Positions 16,115-24,495 of a DNA stretch of 40,388 nucleotides are shown piece by piece. The position numbers and the translations under genes were made by a program. This stretch comes from Bacteroidota bacterium (GTDB lineage: Bacteria > Bacteroidota > Bacteroidia > Chitinophagales > Chitinophagaceae): assembly GCA_023409975.1 (NCBI GenBank), contig JAEYQO010000075.1, positions 1 to 40,388 on the forward strand, written 5' to 3'. The notes below the pieces were generated by a model that was not told the origin of the DNA, made no database searches, and was given only the letters and a program-made list of their open reading frames with translations. Position 1 is the stretch's first letter; every line of letters begins with the position of its first letter.

Positions 16115-16792
16115 TTAAAAGTTTTTCCATTCTATGTACTTCTGGAATTCTTCCTCATTGTCGAATTCCCGCTTAAATTCCGTTCCGTCCGGATATTCTT
16201 TCTTGATCATGATCTTGCCATCTTCCCGCTCGATCTTCAGTTCCTCAAAGTTATCCATGATGTGCCCCGACGGCCTGTTACCAGTGAATGATTGAACCTC
16301 ATTGATTGTAAAAACAGTGTCCACCCTGGAAACATACACTGTGTCATGGACAACTACGGTTCTTGTAACAGGTTTTGCTTTTGCCGTACTGCGACGGACC
16401 GTAGTTCTTTTTTTCGCTACTGGTTTTTTCTTGGCGGCGTAGGATGTTTTCTTCGCGGCTGGTTTTCTTTTTACGGTTTTGTTGACAGCAGTAGTCTTTT
16501 TAGTAGCAGCGACTTTTTTGGCCTCCTGCTTTGGTGCTGTAGCCCGCTTAACCGTGGTCACTGTTTCCCCTCTGCGATACTCCGTCGTCTGTTTCACCTC
16601 TGTTTCCTTGTTGCTCACCTTTCTTGCCGGCCTTTTGCCTTCCTCTTTGTACTTAAACTCGTCTCCATCCTGCTTGATCTTCAATTCGTAATCCTCACGC
16701 TCTACTTTGATCTTGGTCTCCTGCGCATTAACACCAGGGGCTGCTAATAATCCTAAGCTCAGCAGCAATACACTAGTTAATTTTGTTTTCAT
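16115..16792 (-). CDS. secreted Lys/Ala-rich (histone H1-like) protein with flanking repeat motifs
   Basis: A 225-residue protein with a signal peptide (residues 1-24, ending GVNAQ) and no lipobox. Residues 84-142 are extremely rich in Lys, Ala, Thr and Pro (KKVAATKKTTAVNKTVKRK, PAAKKTSYAAKKKPVAKKR), like the tail of histone H1 or bacterial Hc1-like proteins. On either side are two related acidic/basic beta-like blocks: residues 27-51 (KIKVEREDYELKIKQDGDEF) and 184-216 (ELKIEREDGKIMIKKEYPDG). Between the tail and the second block is VVVHDTVYVSRVDTVF, a DTVYV-type linker often seen in Bacteroidota envelope proteins. I do not recognise a family. An export signal on an H1-like protein suggests a role with an anionic surface polymer or extracellular DNA rather than the nucleoid (inference). 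Confidence 0.75.
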   Translation of the reverse strand: MKTKLTSVLLLSLGLLAAPGVNAQETKIKVEREDYELKIKQDGDEFKYKEEGKRPARKVSNKETEVKQTTEYRRGETVTTVKRATAPKQEAKKVAATKKTTAVNKTVKRKPAAKKTSYAAKKKPVAKKRTTVRRSTAKAKPVTRTVVVHDTVYVSRVDTVFTINEVQSFTGNRPSGHIMDNFEELKIEREDGKIMIKKEYPDGTEFKREFDNEEEFQKYIEWKNF

Positions 16793-16816
16793 ATCAGTTC
16801 GCTTTTTAAATTCCTT

Positions 16817-16837
16817 AAACCACCAAAGCGGTGGTTT
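16817..16837 (-). terminator. possible intrinsic terminator after the methyltransferase pseudogene
   Basis: AAACCACC (16817-16824) pairs with GGTGGTTT (16830-16837) around a 5-nt loop. It lies about 95 nt past the minus-strand methyltransferase stop and just before the Lys/Ala-rich gene start. The T run is short on the minus strand, so termination may be partial. Confidence 0.45.
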
Positions 16838-16932
16838 CGGAGTACCTGCTATGAAAACTTTGTTCCATTAGACGAAAGGAAATGTTAAGTTGAGGTAAGG
16901 CTCCGTAGTAGGAAGTGCGATATTTTATCCGC

Positions 16933-17903
16933 CTAAGGTTTATACACACCGAAAACGAAATCACTGGGATGATGCTGAAGCCATTCATCCTCTGCAGCAA
17001 AGAGTTGCTGTAGAATAGCAGTGGTTTGTGGATCGTCATTCATAAAATGATGCGCTATATCCTTGAAAAGCGACATCAGCAGACTGCCACCATAACGACG
17101 TTCTTCCAAACTGTTGAAATACTTGTGCAGCACTGGCAGAATGGCTTCTGACTCTACGCATTCCGAGGGATCAGCGAGTAACATTCGAAGCCAGCCAGGA
17201 CCGCTGATATGAGATTTTATAAAACGGCTCTTCAGTCGCACGCGATGTGACACTGGAACTATCTTTAGCGCCTGATTCATCGCCCTGATCTGAGAGGCAG
17301 GGAACTGCAATCGATTGGGGCCAACGAACTCATTAATGACGAGATATCCTTCTTGTTTTAATGCGCCGTGTATCTTATGCGCCAGGAGTTGTTCAACTCC
17401 CCTGAAATGATGAAGTGAAGAATGAAAAAGGATAACGTCATAATAGTTTGCAGGCAGTGTTATTTCGTTCACATCTGCGATGTCAAAATGGATGTTTGTC
17501 AGCCCTTCATTTTTCGCCAGTTCTTCTGCTTTTTTCAACACTGTTCCTGCAATATCCAGACATCTTACCTCTTCGAAGAGTACGCCCATGCGCGCAAAAC
17601 GAAATTCATGTGAACAGGTTCCGGTACCCAGGGAAAGCATCTTAAGGCCGCTTCTGCCCGAGAGGTATTTTTCAGCAAAGTAGTCTTCGTATACCTTATT
17701 TCCATCGCCGGTTATCAATCGGTTCCATCTTTCACGGACTGCAGGGATTTGCCACCAATACGCACCTTCATTGTGCCAGTGGTCAAATGTCCCCTTAGTT
17801 CGCTCAATGGATCGATATTAAACTTCGACACAAGGAAACTCATGCCTTTCTGCCGGATTTTCGAATATGTTTCGCTTAGATCGTCTGTTGTGATCAATCG
17901 CAT
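16933..17903 (-). pseudogene. frameshifted class I SAM-dependent methyltransferase
   Basis: Two minus-strand frames together make one methyltransferase. The first (ATG at 17903) gives 62 residues, MRLITTDDLSETYSKIRQKG then about 20 more that look native, before running into a stop at 17715. The second, in the -1 frame, is open from just after a stop at 17818-17820 and encodes a Trp-rich stretch (YWWQIPAVRERWN) upstream of its only start, a TTG at 17718; it continues with LSLGTGTCSHEF (SAM-binding motif I), CLDIAG (motif II-like acidic strand end), DVILFHSSLHHF and GYLVINEFVGPNRLQ. The frame must change between about 17817 and 17790, where a GGGG run (17793-17796 region) sits; loss of one base restores one frame. 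It is either a real inactivating mutation, a sequencing error or, less likely, -1 recoding. Intact length would be about 320 residues. Substrate unknown. Confidence 0.75.
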
Positions 17904-17931
17904 ATTAAGTGTCTAAACTATAGAAAATTGA

Positions 17932-19950
17932 TCAGATCGTTTCTTGCTCAGCAGCAGTTTCCGGTACCACAGGTCCTCCTCCGATATGGAACAACCGGTA
18001 AGCCAGCCTAATAGCGTCCTCAGCACCGGAGATAGACATACTCTGCCGTGGTACTATGACCTTCCCCGAATGACTGGTTACATAGAAGTTCACAACTAAG
18101 CGCTCCCCATGCTCCAGGAAGTTCAGGTAGGCCGTGGGTGAAGGCATACCATTTCCCTCAACCCAGTTGACGTTGACTGTTTTAAGGCGCTCCTCAAACC
18201 CCTCTGGCGCATTTCCTGCGATATTCAGACGCAGGTTCATCCGCAATCCGCTATAAGGAATAAGTTGAGGATAGTACTGGAACAGTCTGTTCATCCGGTC
18301 GTTATATGCAAGTTGGTTTTTCATTTTCTCCGCACACTCCGCCTGAGCCTGTAATACGCGCCCCACCAGCAATCTCTCGTATTCGGCATCGAGTTCCGGA
18401 TCCGTCAGCACCTGATTGAGCAGTATATTGGCTTCTTCATACCTGCCTTTCTCCATCTGCAGCTTTGCTACAAAATATCGATAGTACTTGTGGATCAGTT
18501 TCCGCTTATCTGTCTGTAACTCTTTCTCAAACCGGTCGAGGAAAAATCCCGTGCTGAAGTCTCTGATCAGGTGCCAGATCTCGTCCCAGCTCACCGTGCT
18601 TTCTGTTGAGAACAATTTATACACAACGCGATCTCTTTCCGGGTTCTGAGAGAACTGATTGATGATCAGAAATTGCTGCAGGTATTTCTCTGAAGTTAGT
18701 TGTGCCAGCCTGCCCAGCGCAGAAAAGTTGTACCACCAGTTCCTGTTTTCAAATTTCACCCTTTCAATCTCCTGTAGCTTTTGCATGAGTTTGAGCAACT
18801 GCACACTGAAATCATAATGGGTCTGACCCAGTGTAGTACCAATATGCAGTTCCTTGAACTCTGCTGCCTTACTGATGTAACGAGCCGCTTCCGGTGTCTG
18901 TCCGTCATACAGTCTGCAGCGTGCCTGGGCAATATTATACCAGCCAAATCCGGGCGTAGACCCATTGGCAGTAATCATGTCCCTTGTAAGTGTCACGCCA
19001 GTTTTCGGATGTCCTTTGTAGATATGGATGAGAGAAGAATAATATACCCATTCCTGAAGCCGTTTGTCCGGTAGCCTGTTCTCTGCCTCCAACCGGTACT
19101 CGGCTTCTGCCTCTCGGAAGTCGCCGCAGATCATTCGGAAGGTTGCATAATTACTATGGGGAAGAAAATTATTCTTCTTCATCAATCCATAATAATGGGC
19201 CGCAGAATCAACCTCGAAGGCATAGCTGTGGAGCATCGACTTGTAATGATAGACACTCAGCTTGTCCTGCAGCTCATAGCCCGGACCGAATATCGGTTTG
19301 TTCAGAGAGACATCTCTTCTGATCTTCCGCATTCCTGAGTCGAGATAGCTATGCGCCAACCGTTCATTCTCATCGATCGAATTTCTAAGGAACGGATACT
19401 TTGCCTGCGTATAGAAGCGGTTCCGATGCACGGTCCAACCCAGATAGTTCCACGCGTCCATATAAAGGTCTCGCTGGAAGTTCCACCGTGTTACCCTTCT
19501 CAGTAAATTGAAAACACTATCCGGCTGCTCCATGTTTGCATAGCAGGTCATCAGATAATACGCGGTAAGGGTATAGTCAAGATGGTATTTATAAACCGGA
19601 AAATAGGTCATGATATCCGCACTGCGCGTTCGAAGCTCCTTTCGATAATCTCGCTCCAGCAAAGTAATTGCCCGCTCCAGGGGAATGGCAGCGTTTCTGA
19701 AACCGAGGTAGTCTGCAGCGTGGTTGTATTTATAGGCTCCCTCATACATCCAGCCCACATAGTAGGTGCTGTCAATTCTTTTGAATTCCCTCGACCGGGG
19801 AAGTGCATCTTCACTATTCACATCCACCCCCATTCTTTTTGCATCCACCTCATAACGCAAGGCTGCTTTTCGCTCGCGCAAGGTCTGGGCATGAACTTCC
19901 GAATAGGAAAGCAGCGCTAATAAAAAAAGAGGGAAATGTTTCGTCATCAT
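17932..19950 (-). CDS. exported helical-repeat (TPR-like) protein coupled to MoxR
   Basis: A 672-residue protein with a signal peptide (about residues 1-22, ending SEVHAQ) and no lipobox. The mature part is dominated by amphipathic helices with spaced Tyr, Ala and Leu, like degenerate tetratricopeptide repeats (for example YYLMTCYANMEQPDSVFNLL, EEANILLNQVLTDPELDAEY). The last 130 or so residues look beta-rich (MNLRLNIAGNAPEGF; LVVNFYVTSHSGKVIVPRQ). I do not recognise a named family. Its ATG overlaps the stop of the MoxR gene by one base (TGATG), so translation is almost certainly coupled. The ATPase would be cytoplasmic and this protein periplasmic, so a direct complex is not obvious. Confidence 0.75.
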   Translation of the reverse strand: MMTKHFPLFLLALLSYSEVHAQTLRERKAALRYEVDAKRMGVDVNSEDALPRSREFKRIDSTYYVGWMYEGAYKYNHAADYLGFRNAAIPLERAITLLERDYRKELRTRSADIMTYFPVYKYHLDYTLTAYYLMTCYANMEQPDSVFNLLRRVTRWNFQRDLYMDAWNYLGWTVHRNRFYTQAKYPFLRNSIDENERLAHSYLDSGMRKIRRDVSLNKPIFGPGYELQDKLSVYHYKSMLHSYAFEVDSAAHYYGLMKKNNFLPHSNYATFRMICGDFREAEAEYRLEAENRLPDKRLQEWVYYSSLIHIYKGHPKTGVTLTRDMITANGSTPGFGWYNIAQARCRLYDGQTPEAARYISKAAEFKELHIGTTLGQTHYDFSVQLLKLMQKLQEIERVKFENRNWWYNFSALGRLAQLTSEKYLQQFLIINQFSQNPERDRVVYKLFSTESTVSWDEIWHLIRDFSTGFFLDRFEKELQTDKRKLIHKYYRYFVAKLQMEKGRYEEANILLNQVLTDPELDAEYERLLVGRVLQAQAECAEKMKNQLAYNDRMNRLFQYYPQLIPYSGLRMNLRLNIAGNAPEGFEERLKTVNVNWVEGNGMPSPTAYLNFLEHGERLVVNFYVTSHSGKVIVPRQSMSISGAEDAIRLAYRLFHIGGGPVVPETAAEQETI

Positions 19951-20939
19951 CAGGCGTACAACTTCAGACGGGTCAGCCGCTCCATCTCTTTATCTATGAT
20001 CGAGGTGAGTGCTTTCTGCCGCCCTTCTTTATTCCGGTAAATCAAGCGGTGGTCAAGTACCTGACCTGCTATATCATGTAGGTCATCTTCAATAACGAAT
20101 GTTCTGCCCTTCACAAGTGCATAAGCGCGCAGGCAACGCAGAAAAGCGATCCCGCTGCGTGTAGAGGCCCCTAGCACAATGTCCTGGTGCGAACGTGTCG
20201 CCCGTACGAGGTGATTTACAGATCGTACGATCTCATCATGAAGATAAACCTGCGTCGCCTGCTCCTGCAGACTGATGATTTCGCTCATGCTCAACACCTG
20301 GTTCAGCTCAGTAAGGTTCTTTGCTATGTCAAGGTAGCTCCGGTAAATATCCAGTTCCGTTTCCTCATCAACATAACCGAAGTAGATCTTCATGAAGAAA
20401 CGGTCCAGTTGGGCCGCAGGCAGGGGATAGGTCCCCTCCATCTCGATTGGGTTTTGGGTAGCGATGGTGAAAAACATCCTTTCCAGCTTCAGGGTGGCAT
20501 CACCAGCCGTAATCTGATGCTCCGCCATCGCTTCCAGGAGCGCACTTTGCACTTTCGGAGATGCGCGGTTAATCTCGTCCGCCAGCAAAACGTTACAGAA
20601 CAGCGGTCCTTTCTTAAAAATGAATTCTTTAGTGCTGTCGTCAAAGATGTGCGAGCCGATAAGGTCCATCGGTAACAGGTCCGGCGTAAACTGAATGCGT
20701 TTGAAAACAACCGTTTCCTCCCCCTGCTCACCACTGATGCACTGTGCCAGCGTTCTTGCTAACACGGTTTTACCGGTCCCCGGATTGTCTTCCATCAGGA
20801 TATGTCCTCCGGCTAGCAAACAGGTGATCACCGCCTCTATCTGCTGGCGCTTACCTCTGATAACACGCTCAATCTGAGTAATCAGTTTCTGAATGGTGTC
20901 AGTACTGCTGTTCGTCAGAAACTCTTGGTTCGCTTCCAT
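19950..20939 (-). CDS. MoxR-family AAA+ ATPase
   Basis: A 329-residue AAA+ ATPase of the MoxR group. Walker A is EDNPGTGKT (K57), Walker B LLADEINRA (about 119-127), sensor-1 region TIATQNPIEMEGTYPLPAAQLDRF (about 158-181) with the typical PLPAAQLDRF, and a C-terminal lid helical domain. MoxR ATPases act as chaperones that load metals or mature protein complexes and usually sit beside DUF58 and von Willebrand factor A genes. Neither is present here; instead the gene is coupled to an exported helical-repeat protein. The start ATG at 20939 gives a family-like N-terminus. Upstream on the same strand lies the porX terminator, so this gene probably has its own promoter, though none is clear. Confidence 0.9.
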   Translation of the reverse strand: MEANQEFLTNSSTDTIQKLITQIERVIRGKRQQIEAVITCLLAGGHILMEDNPGTGKTVLARTLAQCISGEQGEETVVFKRIQFTPDLLPMDLIGSHIFDDSTKEFIFKKGPLFCNVLLADEINRASPKVQSALLEAMAEHQITAGDATLKLERMFFTIATQNPIEMEGTYPLPAAQLDRFFMKIYFGYVDEETELDIYRSYLDIAKNLTELNQVLSMSEIISLQEQATQVYLHDEIVRSVNHLVRATRSHQDIVLGASTRSGIAFLRCLRAYALVKGRTFVIEDDLHDIAGQVLDHRLIYRNKEGRQKALTSIIDKEMERLTRLKLYA

Positions 20940-20967
20940 TCTTTTCTTTTTGCCAACTACAATTTAG

Positions 20968-20999
20968 CCAAAAAAACCACCCCGCTACGGAGGTGGTTT
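20968..20999 (-). terminator. intrinsic terminator of porX
   Basis: On the minus strand, AAACCACC (complement of 20992-20999) pairs with GGTGGTTT (complement of 20974-20981) with an inner CCG/CGG pair and one bulge, followed by a run of T residues (20971-20976 complement). It lies 28 nt after the porX stop and separates porX from moxR. Confidence 0.85.
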
Positions 21000-21026
21000 C
21001 TAAAGTTTTTATAAAACGTCTGCCAG

Positions 21027-22583
21027 CTATTTGCTTTCCAGCCGGATTACAGGAACCAGCATTTCTTCCAATGATATTCCTCCATGCTGGAAGGTGTTTC
21101 TGTAATAACTTACGTAATAGTTATAGTTGTTGGGATAACACAAAAACACGTCCTCCCTCGCGAAAATGAATGTAGAACTTACGTTGGGCCTGGGAAGTCC
21201 TGCCTGCGAAGGGTCGCGGAAAGCGAGCACGTCCCGGTCCTCATACTGAAGGTTGCGGCCATGTTTATACCTGAGGTTGGTTGTAGTTGCCCGGTCACCC
21301 ACACACTTACTCGGTGTCTTAACTCGCACAGTGCCATGGTCTGTTGTGACAAACACCTGTATCTGCTTGTCAGCTATCTTTCGGAGTGCGCGATGCAGCG
21401 GTGAATGTTCAAACCAGCTCACTGTCAGCGACCTGTAAGAAACTTCATCGCTCGCCAACTCTTTCAAAACCTCCATTTCTGTACGGGCATGCGAAAGCAT
21501 ATCCACAAAATTATAAACGATCACCGTGAGGTCGTTGTTGAGGTAGTTGTGAATATTATCTTCAAACTGCTTTCCGTCTTCGTTATTGGTGATCTTTATG
21601 TATTGCCAGCGCAGATGATCCAGCTTCAATGATTTTAACTGGGCACCAAGAAACTTCTCCTCAAAAAGGTTCTTGCCGCCTTCTTCATCATCGTTCTTCC
21701 ATTCGTTCGGAAATTTCTTTTCTATCTCCAAAGGGAGCATTCCGGCAAATAGTGCGTTCCGGCTGTATTGGGTAGCAGTGGGAAGGATGCTGTAAAACAG
21801 GTCTTCCTCAAGGATCTTAAAATTCTCTGTAATGATGTGCTGAAAGGCCTTCCACTGATCAAAACGCAGGTTGTCGATCAACACCAGAAATGTGGGCTTT
21901 CCCTTTCCCAGAAAGGGCGCCATCTTCTCCCGGATGAGCTGATGCGAAAACAAAGGGGCGTCTCCGCCGCCCTTGATCCAGGAGCTATAATTCTTCGAAA
22001 CGTATTTATAAAACTCCGTGTTTGCCTCGGATTTCTGGTTCTGCAGCACTTCCATCATCTCGGCGCTATCACTTCTGGCCATCTCCAGTTCCCAGAAAAT
22101 GAGCTTTCTATACAATTCTTTCCATTCCTCGTGGTTTGGATTAGAACTCAGCGCCATAAACAGGTTCCGGAAATCCTGCTGATAGGCCAGGGTGGTTTTT
22201 TCAGAAACCAATCTGCGACCTTCCATGATTTTCTTAATGGAAAGTAAGACCTGGTTTGGATTCACCGGCTTGATCAGGTAATCCGTGATCTGGGAGCCAA
22301 TTGCCTCCTCCATGATGTTCTCTGCCTCATTCTTGGTTACCATTACCACAGGCAATTGCGGCGCAATTTCTTTGATTCTCGAAAGGGTCTCCAACCCGGT
22401 AAGCCCGGGCATACTCTCATCCAGCAATACAAGGTCAACTGATTTTTCTTTCAGTAGTTCCAACGCGTCGTGACCGTTCGTCAGCGGTGTTACCTCATAG
22501 CCTTTATTCTTAAGAAACAGGATCTGTGATTTAAGCGAATCTATTTCATCATCTACCCACAATATTTCAACTGGCGTCATCAT
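21027..22583 (-). CDS. porX: PorX-type response regulator with PglZ domain (T9SS regulator)
   Basis: A 518-residue protein from ATG 22583. Residues 4-120 are a receiver domain: acidic pair D11/D12 (VDDEID), phospho-acceptor D55 (LVLLDESMPG), and VMVTKNE and LIKPVNP with the conserved Thr and Lys. A helical linker leads to a PglZ/alkaline-phosphatase-superfamily domain with FLVLIDNLRFDQWK, YSILPTATQYSRNALFAGMLP (nucleophile-type Thr), IVYNFVDMLSHARTE and VFVTTDHGTVRVKTP, supplying Asp, Thr and His metal ligands. This architecture is PorX, which with the sensor PorY controls type IX secretion genes; PorX proteins have been reported to hydrolyse oligonucleotides. The open frame reaches 22643, but family members begin near MMTPVEILWVDDE; ATG 22589 is also possible. 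No PorY gene is in the window. Confidence 0.92.
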   Translation of the reverse strand: MMTPVEILWVDDEIDSLKSQILFLKNKGYEVTPLTNGHDALELLKEKSVDLVLLDESMPGLTGLETLSRIKEIAPQLPVVMVTKNEAENIMEEAIGSQITDYLIKPVNPNQVLLSIKKIMEGRRLVSEKTTLAYQQDFRNLFMALSSNPNHEEWKELYRKLIFWELEMARSDSAEMMEVLQNQKSEANTEFYKYVSKNYSSWIKGGGDAPLFSHQLIREKMAPFLGKGKPTFLVLIDNLRFDQWKAFQHIITENFKILEEDLFYSILPTATQYSRNALFAGMLPLEIEKKFPNEWKNDDEEGGKNLFEEKFLGAQLKSLKLDHLRWQYIKITNNEDGKQFEDNIHNYLNNDLTVIVYNFVDMLSHARTEMEVLKELASDEVSYRSLTVSWFEHSPLHRALRKIADKQIQVFVTTDHGTVRVKTPSKCVGDRATTTNLRYKHGRNLQYEDRDVLAFRDPSQAGLPRPNVSSTFIFAREDVFLCYPNNYNYYVSYYRNTFQHGGISLEEMLVPVIRLESK

Positions 22584-22714
22584 AAGCATATTTTGGTTAT
22601 ATCGTAATTCGTCTAAAGTTACGGGTTCACGAATAGCAGCCACTACTTATCCTGCAAATATTCAGTTAAACCGTATTGCTACATATCCAGATTGAAACGC
22701 AGGCGAGTAAAAGA

Positions 22715-23167
22715 TTATTGTAATTCAATGCCCGCATTGATCCACTCGCTGTCAAATTGTGCTTCGTATTTTTTGTAGAATTGGATGGCAGGATCATTCC
22801 ATTCCAGCACCTGCCAGGTGATACCACTGAGCCCCAGGGTTTTAGCTTCTGCGATCAAAGCATCCATCAGCCGTCCGCCGATGCCCCTGCATCGCCAGGC
22901 CTCAGATACCACAATGTCTTCGAGGTACATCCGCTGACCCTTCCAGGTTGAATATCTGATATACCAAAGGGCCATTCCAACCATCTTACCGTCTGTTTCT
23001 GCCACAAAAGCCCACCAGACAGGTTGCGGACCAAAACCACTGTCCCGGAAGTGATCAAGAGTTACAGTGACTGCATCCGGAGCTTTTTCATATTCCGCCA
23101 GCTCGCGGATCAGCCGCAACATCTCAGGACAGTCCTCAGCGATAGCTTTTCGGATGACGATATTCAT
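22715..23167 (-). CDS. GNAT family N-acetyltransferase
   Basis: A 150-residue acetyltransferase of the spermidine/spermine- or diamine-acetyltransferase-like subgroup. It starts MNIVIRKAIAEDCPEMLRLI, the family's opening, and includes the acetyl-CoA-binding V-x-x-x-x-R-x-x-G-x-G segment (VSEAWRCRGIGGRLMDALI, about 90-108), MYLEDIVVSEAWR, and WQVLEWNDPAIQFYKKYEA near the end. Substrate cannot be fixed; polyamines or thialysine are common for close relatives. The ATG at 23167 avoids overlap with the PorG-like gene, which the longer 23224 start would cause. It lies between porG and porX on the same strand. Confidence 0.88.
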   Translation of the reverse strand: MNIVIRKAIAEDCPEMLRLIRELAEYEKAPDAVTVTLDHFRDSGFGPQPVWWAFVAETDGKMVGMALWYIRYSTWKGQRMYLEDIVVSEAWRCRGIGGRLMDALIAEAKTLGLSGITWQVLEWNDPAIQFYKKYEAQFDSEWINAGIELQ

Positions 23168-23201
23168 GCGCAGGTAAGAAAACAGGAGTTCCGAAAACAA
23201 A

Positions 23202-24065
23202 TTAATAGTTCTCCCAAACGCCATTCATATACGAAGGACATTTGTACACTTTCAACTGAAAGGATATCTGAAACAGGAACATCATGTACTGATCCATCGT
23301 GCTGGAATTGCCACGCTGTTTCCCGACGCGTCCCAGCGGATCTGTCGGAGTTACCTCCAACGAACGGTCCTGCAGGTAATAGGCCGGATTTGGATTAAGA
23401 GGATCGTTATTAGGAAAGAAATTAGCACCAACGTAGGTAGTGCTGACATCATCCATATAATCGGTCAATGTCAGACGGTTCGCAATTTCAAAGCCGAAGT
23501 TCAGCCCCGGGCGAAGCCAGTACTTAAAACCAGCACCTACAGGAAAACAGAAGCTAAGACTGCTGTATTTACGGTCATCAAACCCAATGTTCTGTCCCTC
23601 TGTGCCCAGATCCCTGAGATTATAACGCCGCCCGTTAAACTCAGCATACGGGCTGTAAAAGAACACTCCCGCTCCAGCAGTTAGGTAGGGTGTCCAGCGG
23701 TTTCCGATCTCACCAGTGGAAAACCTGAAGAAATTGAACTCAGCCTGGGCCACCGCTTCAATGATATGACTTCGGAAACTAAGGTTCCGTTTAACATTAT
23801 AGGGATTCTGAGAAAGGGCATCGTCATACCCGACCATGGTCCAGTGTAGAGACCCCTTCACAGAGATATACGGGTTGAGATGAAACCGGGCGAAACCCCC
23901 GGCTGCAGGACGAATAAACTTAAATCCATATTCATCGTTGAGGTCCCCGAAATACTGAGTAAAACCACCTGAAACCCCGAACTCCGAGCCGCTATAGAAG
24001 TTCTGGGCTGACGCAAAATGACTGGAAAGACAAACCAGGATGCCGCAGGTTATCTTTTTAAACAT
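23202..24065 (-). CDS. PorG-like outer-membrane beta-barrel (DUF6089), T9SS component
   Basis: A 287-residue protein with a signal peptide (residues 1-21, ending HFASAQ) from ATG 24065. The mature protein reads as an eight-stranded-type barrel with alternating aromatic strands: SGSEFGVSGGFTQYFGDLND, FARFHLNPYISVKGSLHWT, WTPYLTAGAGVFFYSP, SFCFPVGAGFKYWLRPGLN and FGFEIANRLTLTDYMDDVST. The phrase YFGDLN near the start and TDYMDDVSTTYV are typical of DUF6089, the family that includes PorG of the type IX secretion system, where it interacts with the PorK/PorN ring. The assignment is by resemblance without alignment. It is first in the minus-strand porG-GNAT-porX group. Confidence 0.75.
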   Translation of the reverse strand: MFKKITCGILVCLSSHFASAQNFYSGSEFGVSGGFTQYFGDLNDEYGFKFIRPAAGGFARFHLNPYISVKGSLHWTMVGYDDALSQNPYNVKRNLSFRSHIIEAVAQAEFNFFRFSTGEIGNRWTPYLTAGAGVFFYSPYAEFNGRRYNLRDLGTEGQNIGFDDRKYSSLSFCFPVGAGFKYWLRPGLNFGFEIANRLTLTDYMDDVSTTYVGANFFPNNDPLNPNPAYYLQDRSLEVTPTDPLGRVGKQRGNSSTMDQYMMFLFQISFQLKVYKCPSYMNGVWENY

Positions 24066-24240
24066 TCTCAAATTTAATCGTTTAACGGATTTCAATCCCA
24101 GAATATTTCAAACCTCGCCGCTCAATGCATCTAAGGATTTTGAAACAGCGGTATTTATTTACGCTTTTGCATTAAAGCTGGCTAACCTGCCGGACACATA
24201 CCGCTTTTTTCTAAAATTATACCGCAACGAAATCCCGATA

Positions 24241-24295
24241 CTCCCTATATACTCCCTAGAGGCTCCCTACCAACTCCCTGGATACTCCCTATACC
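24241..24295. repeat. 11-bp tandem array, five units of CTCCCTNNNNN
   Basis: CTCCCT recurs at 24241, 24252, 24263, 24274 and 24285, exactly every 11 bp. The following five bases vary. A degenerate sixth unit (AAATCCCGATA, 24230-24240) precedes it. The spacing is close to one DNA turn, so all cores face one side of the helix. Confidence 0.9.
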
Positions 24296-24495
24296 ATTCG
24301 TAGTTCCTTAGTGGTTACCTTATAGTTCCTCAACTACAACCTTGTGGACATTTACCATTCAATAGCTTCAGGACACCATTCACTTCCGTGGCCAACCAAC
24401 CCCTCAGCCTGTATTTCAATAAAACCGGTAGCAATGGTAGCGCTACCTGCCCCAAACCTTTTCCAGGCCCGGAAAGAAAATTTACGGCATAGAAC

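Noticed and set aside
16292..16747. 151-residue plus-strand frame over the Lys/Ala-rich gene
   Set aside because: Phe/Leu/Cys-rich antisense of lysine codons; an artefact of composition.
17715..17903. A separate 62-residue gene
   Set aside because: It reads as the N-terminus of the adjacent methyltransferase in another frame; better explained as one frameshifted gene.
24069..24076. TAAATTTG on the minus strand as the porG promoter
   Set aside because: It matches the -7 consensus but lies 3 nt from the porG ATG, and no -33 TTTG is at the right distance.
24040..24303. 87-residue plus-strand frame over the porG start
   Set aside because: It overlaps the porG signal peptide antisense and ends in the 11-bp array; no recognisable protein features.
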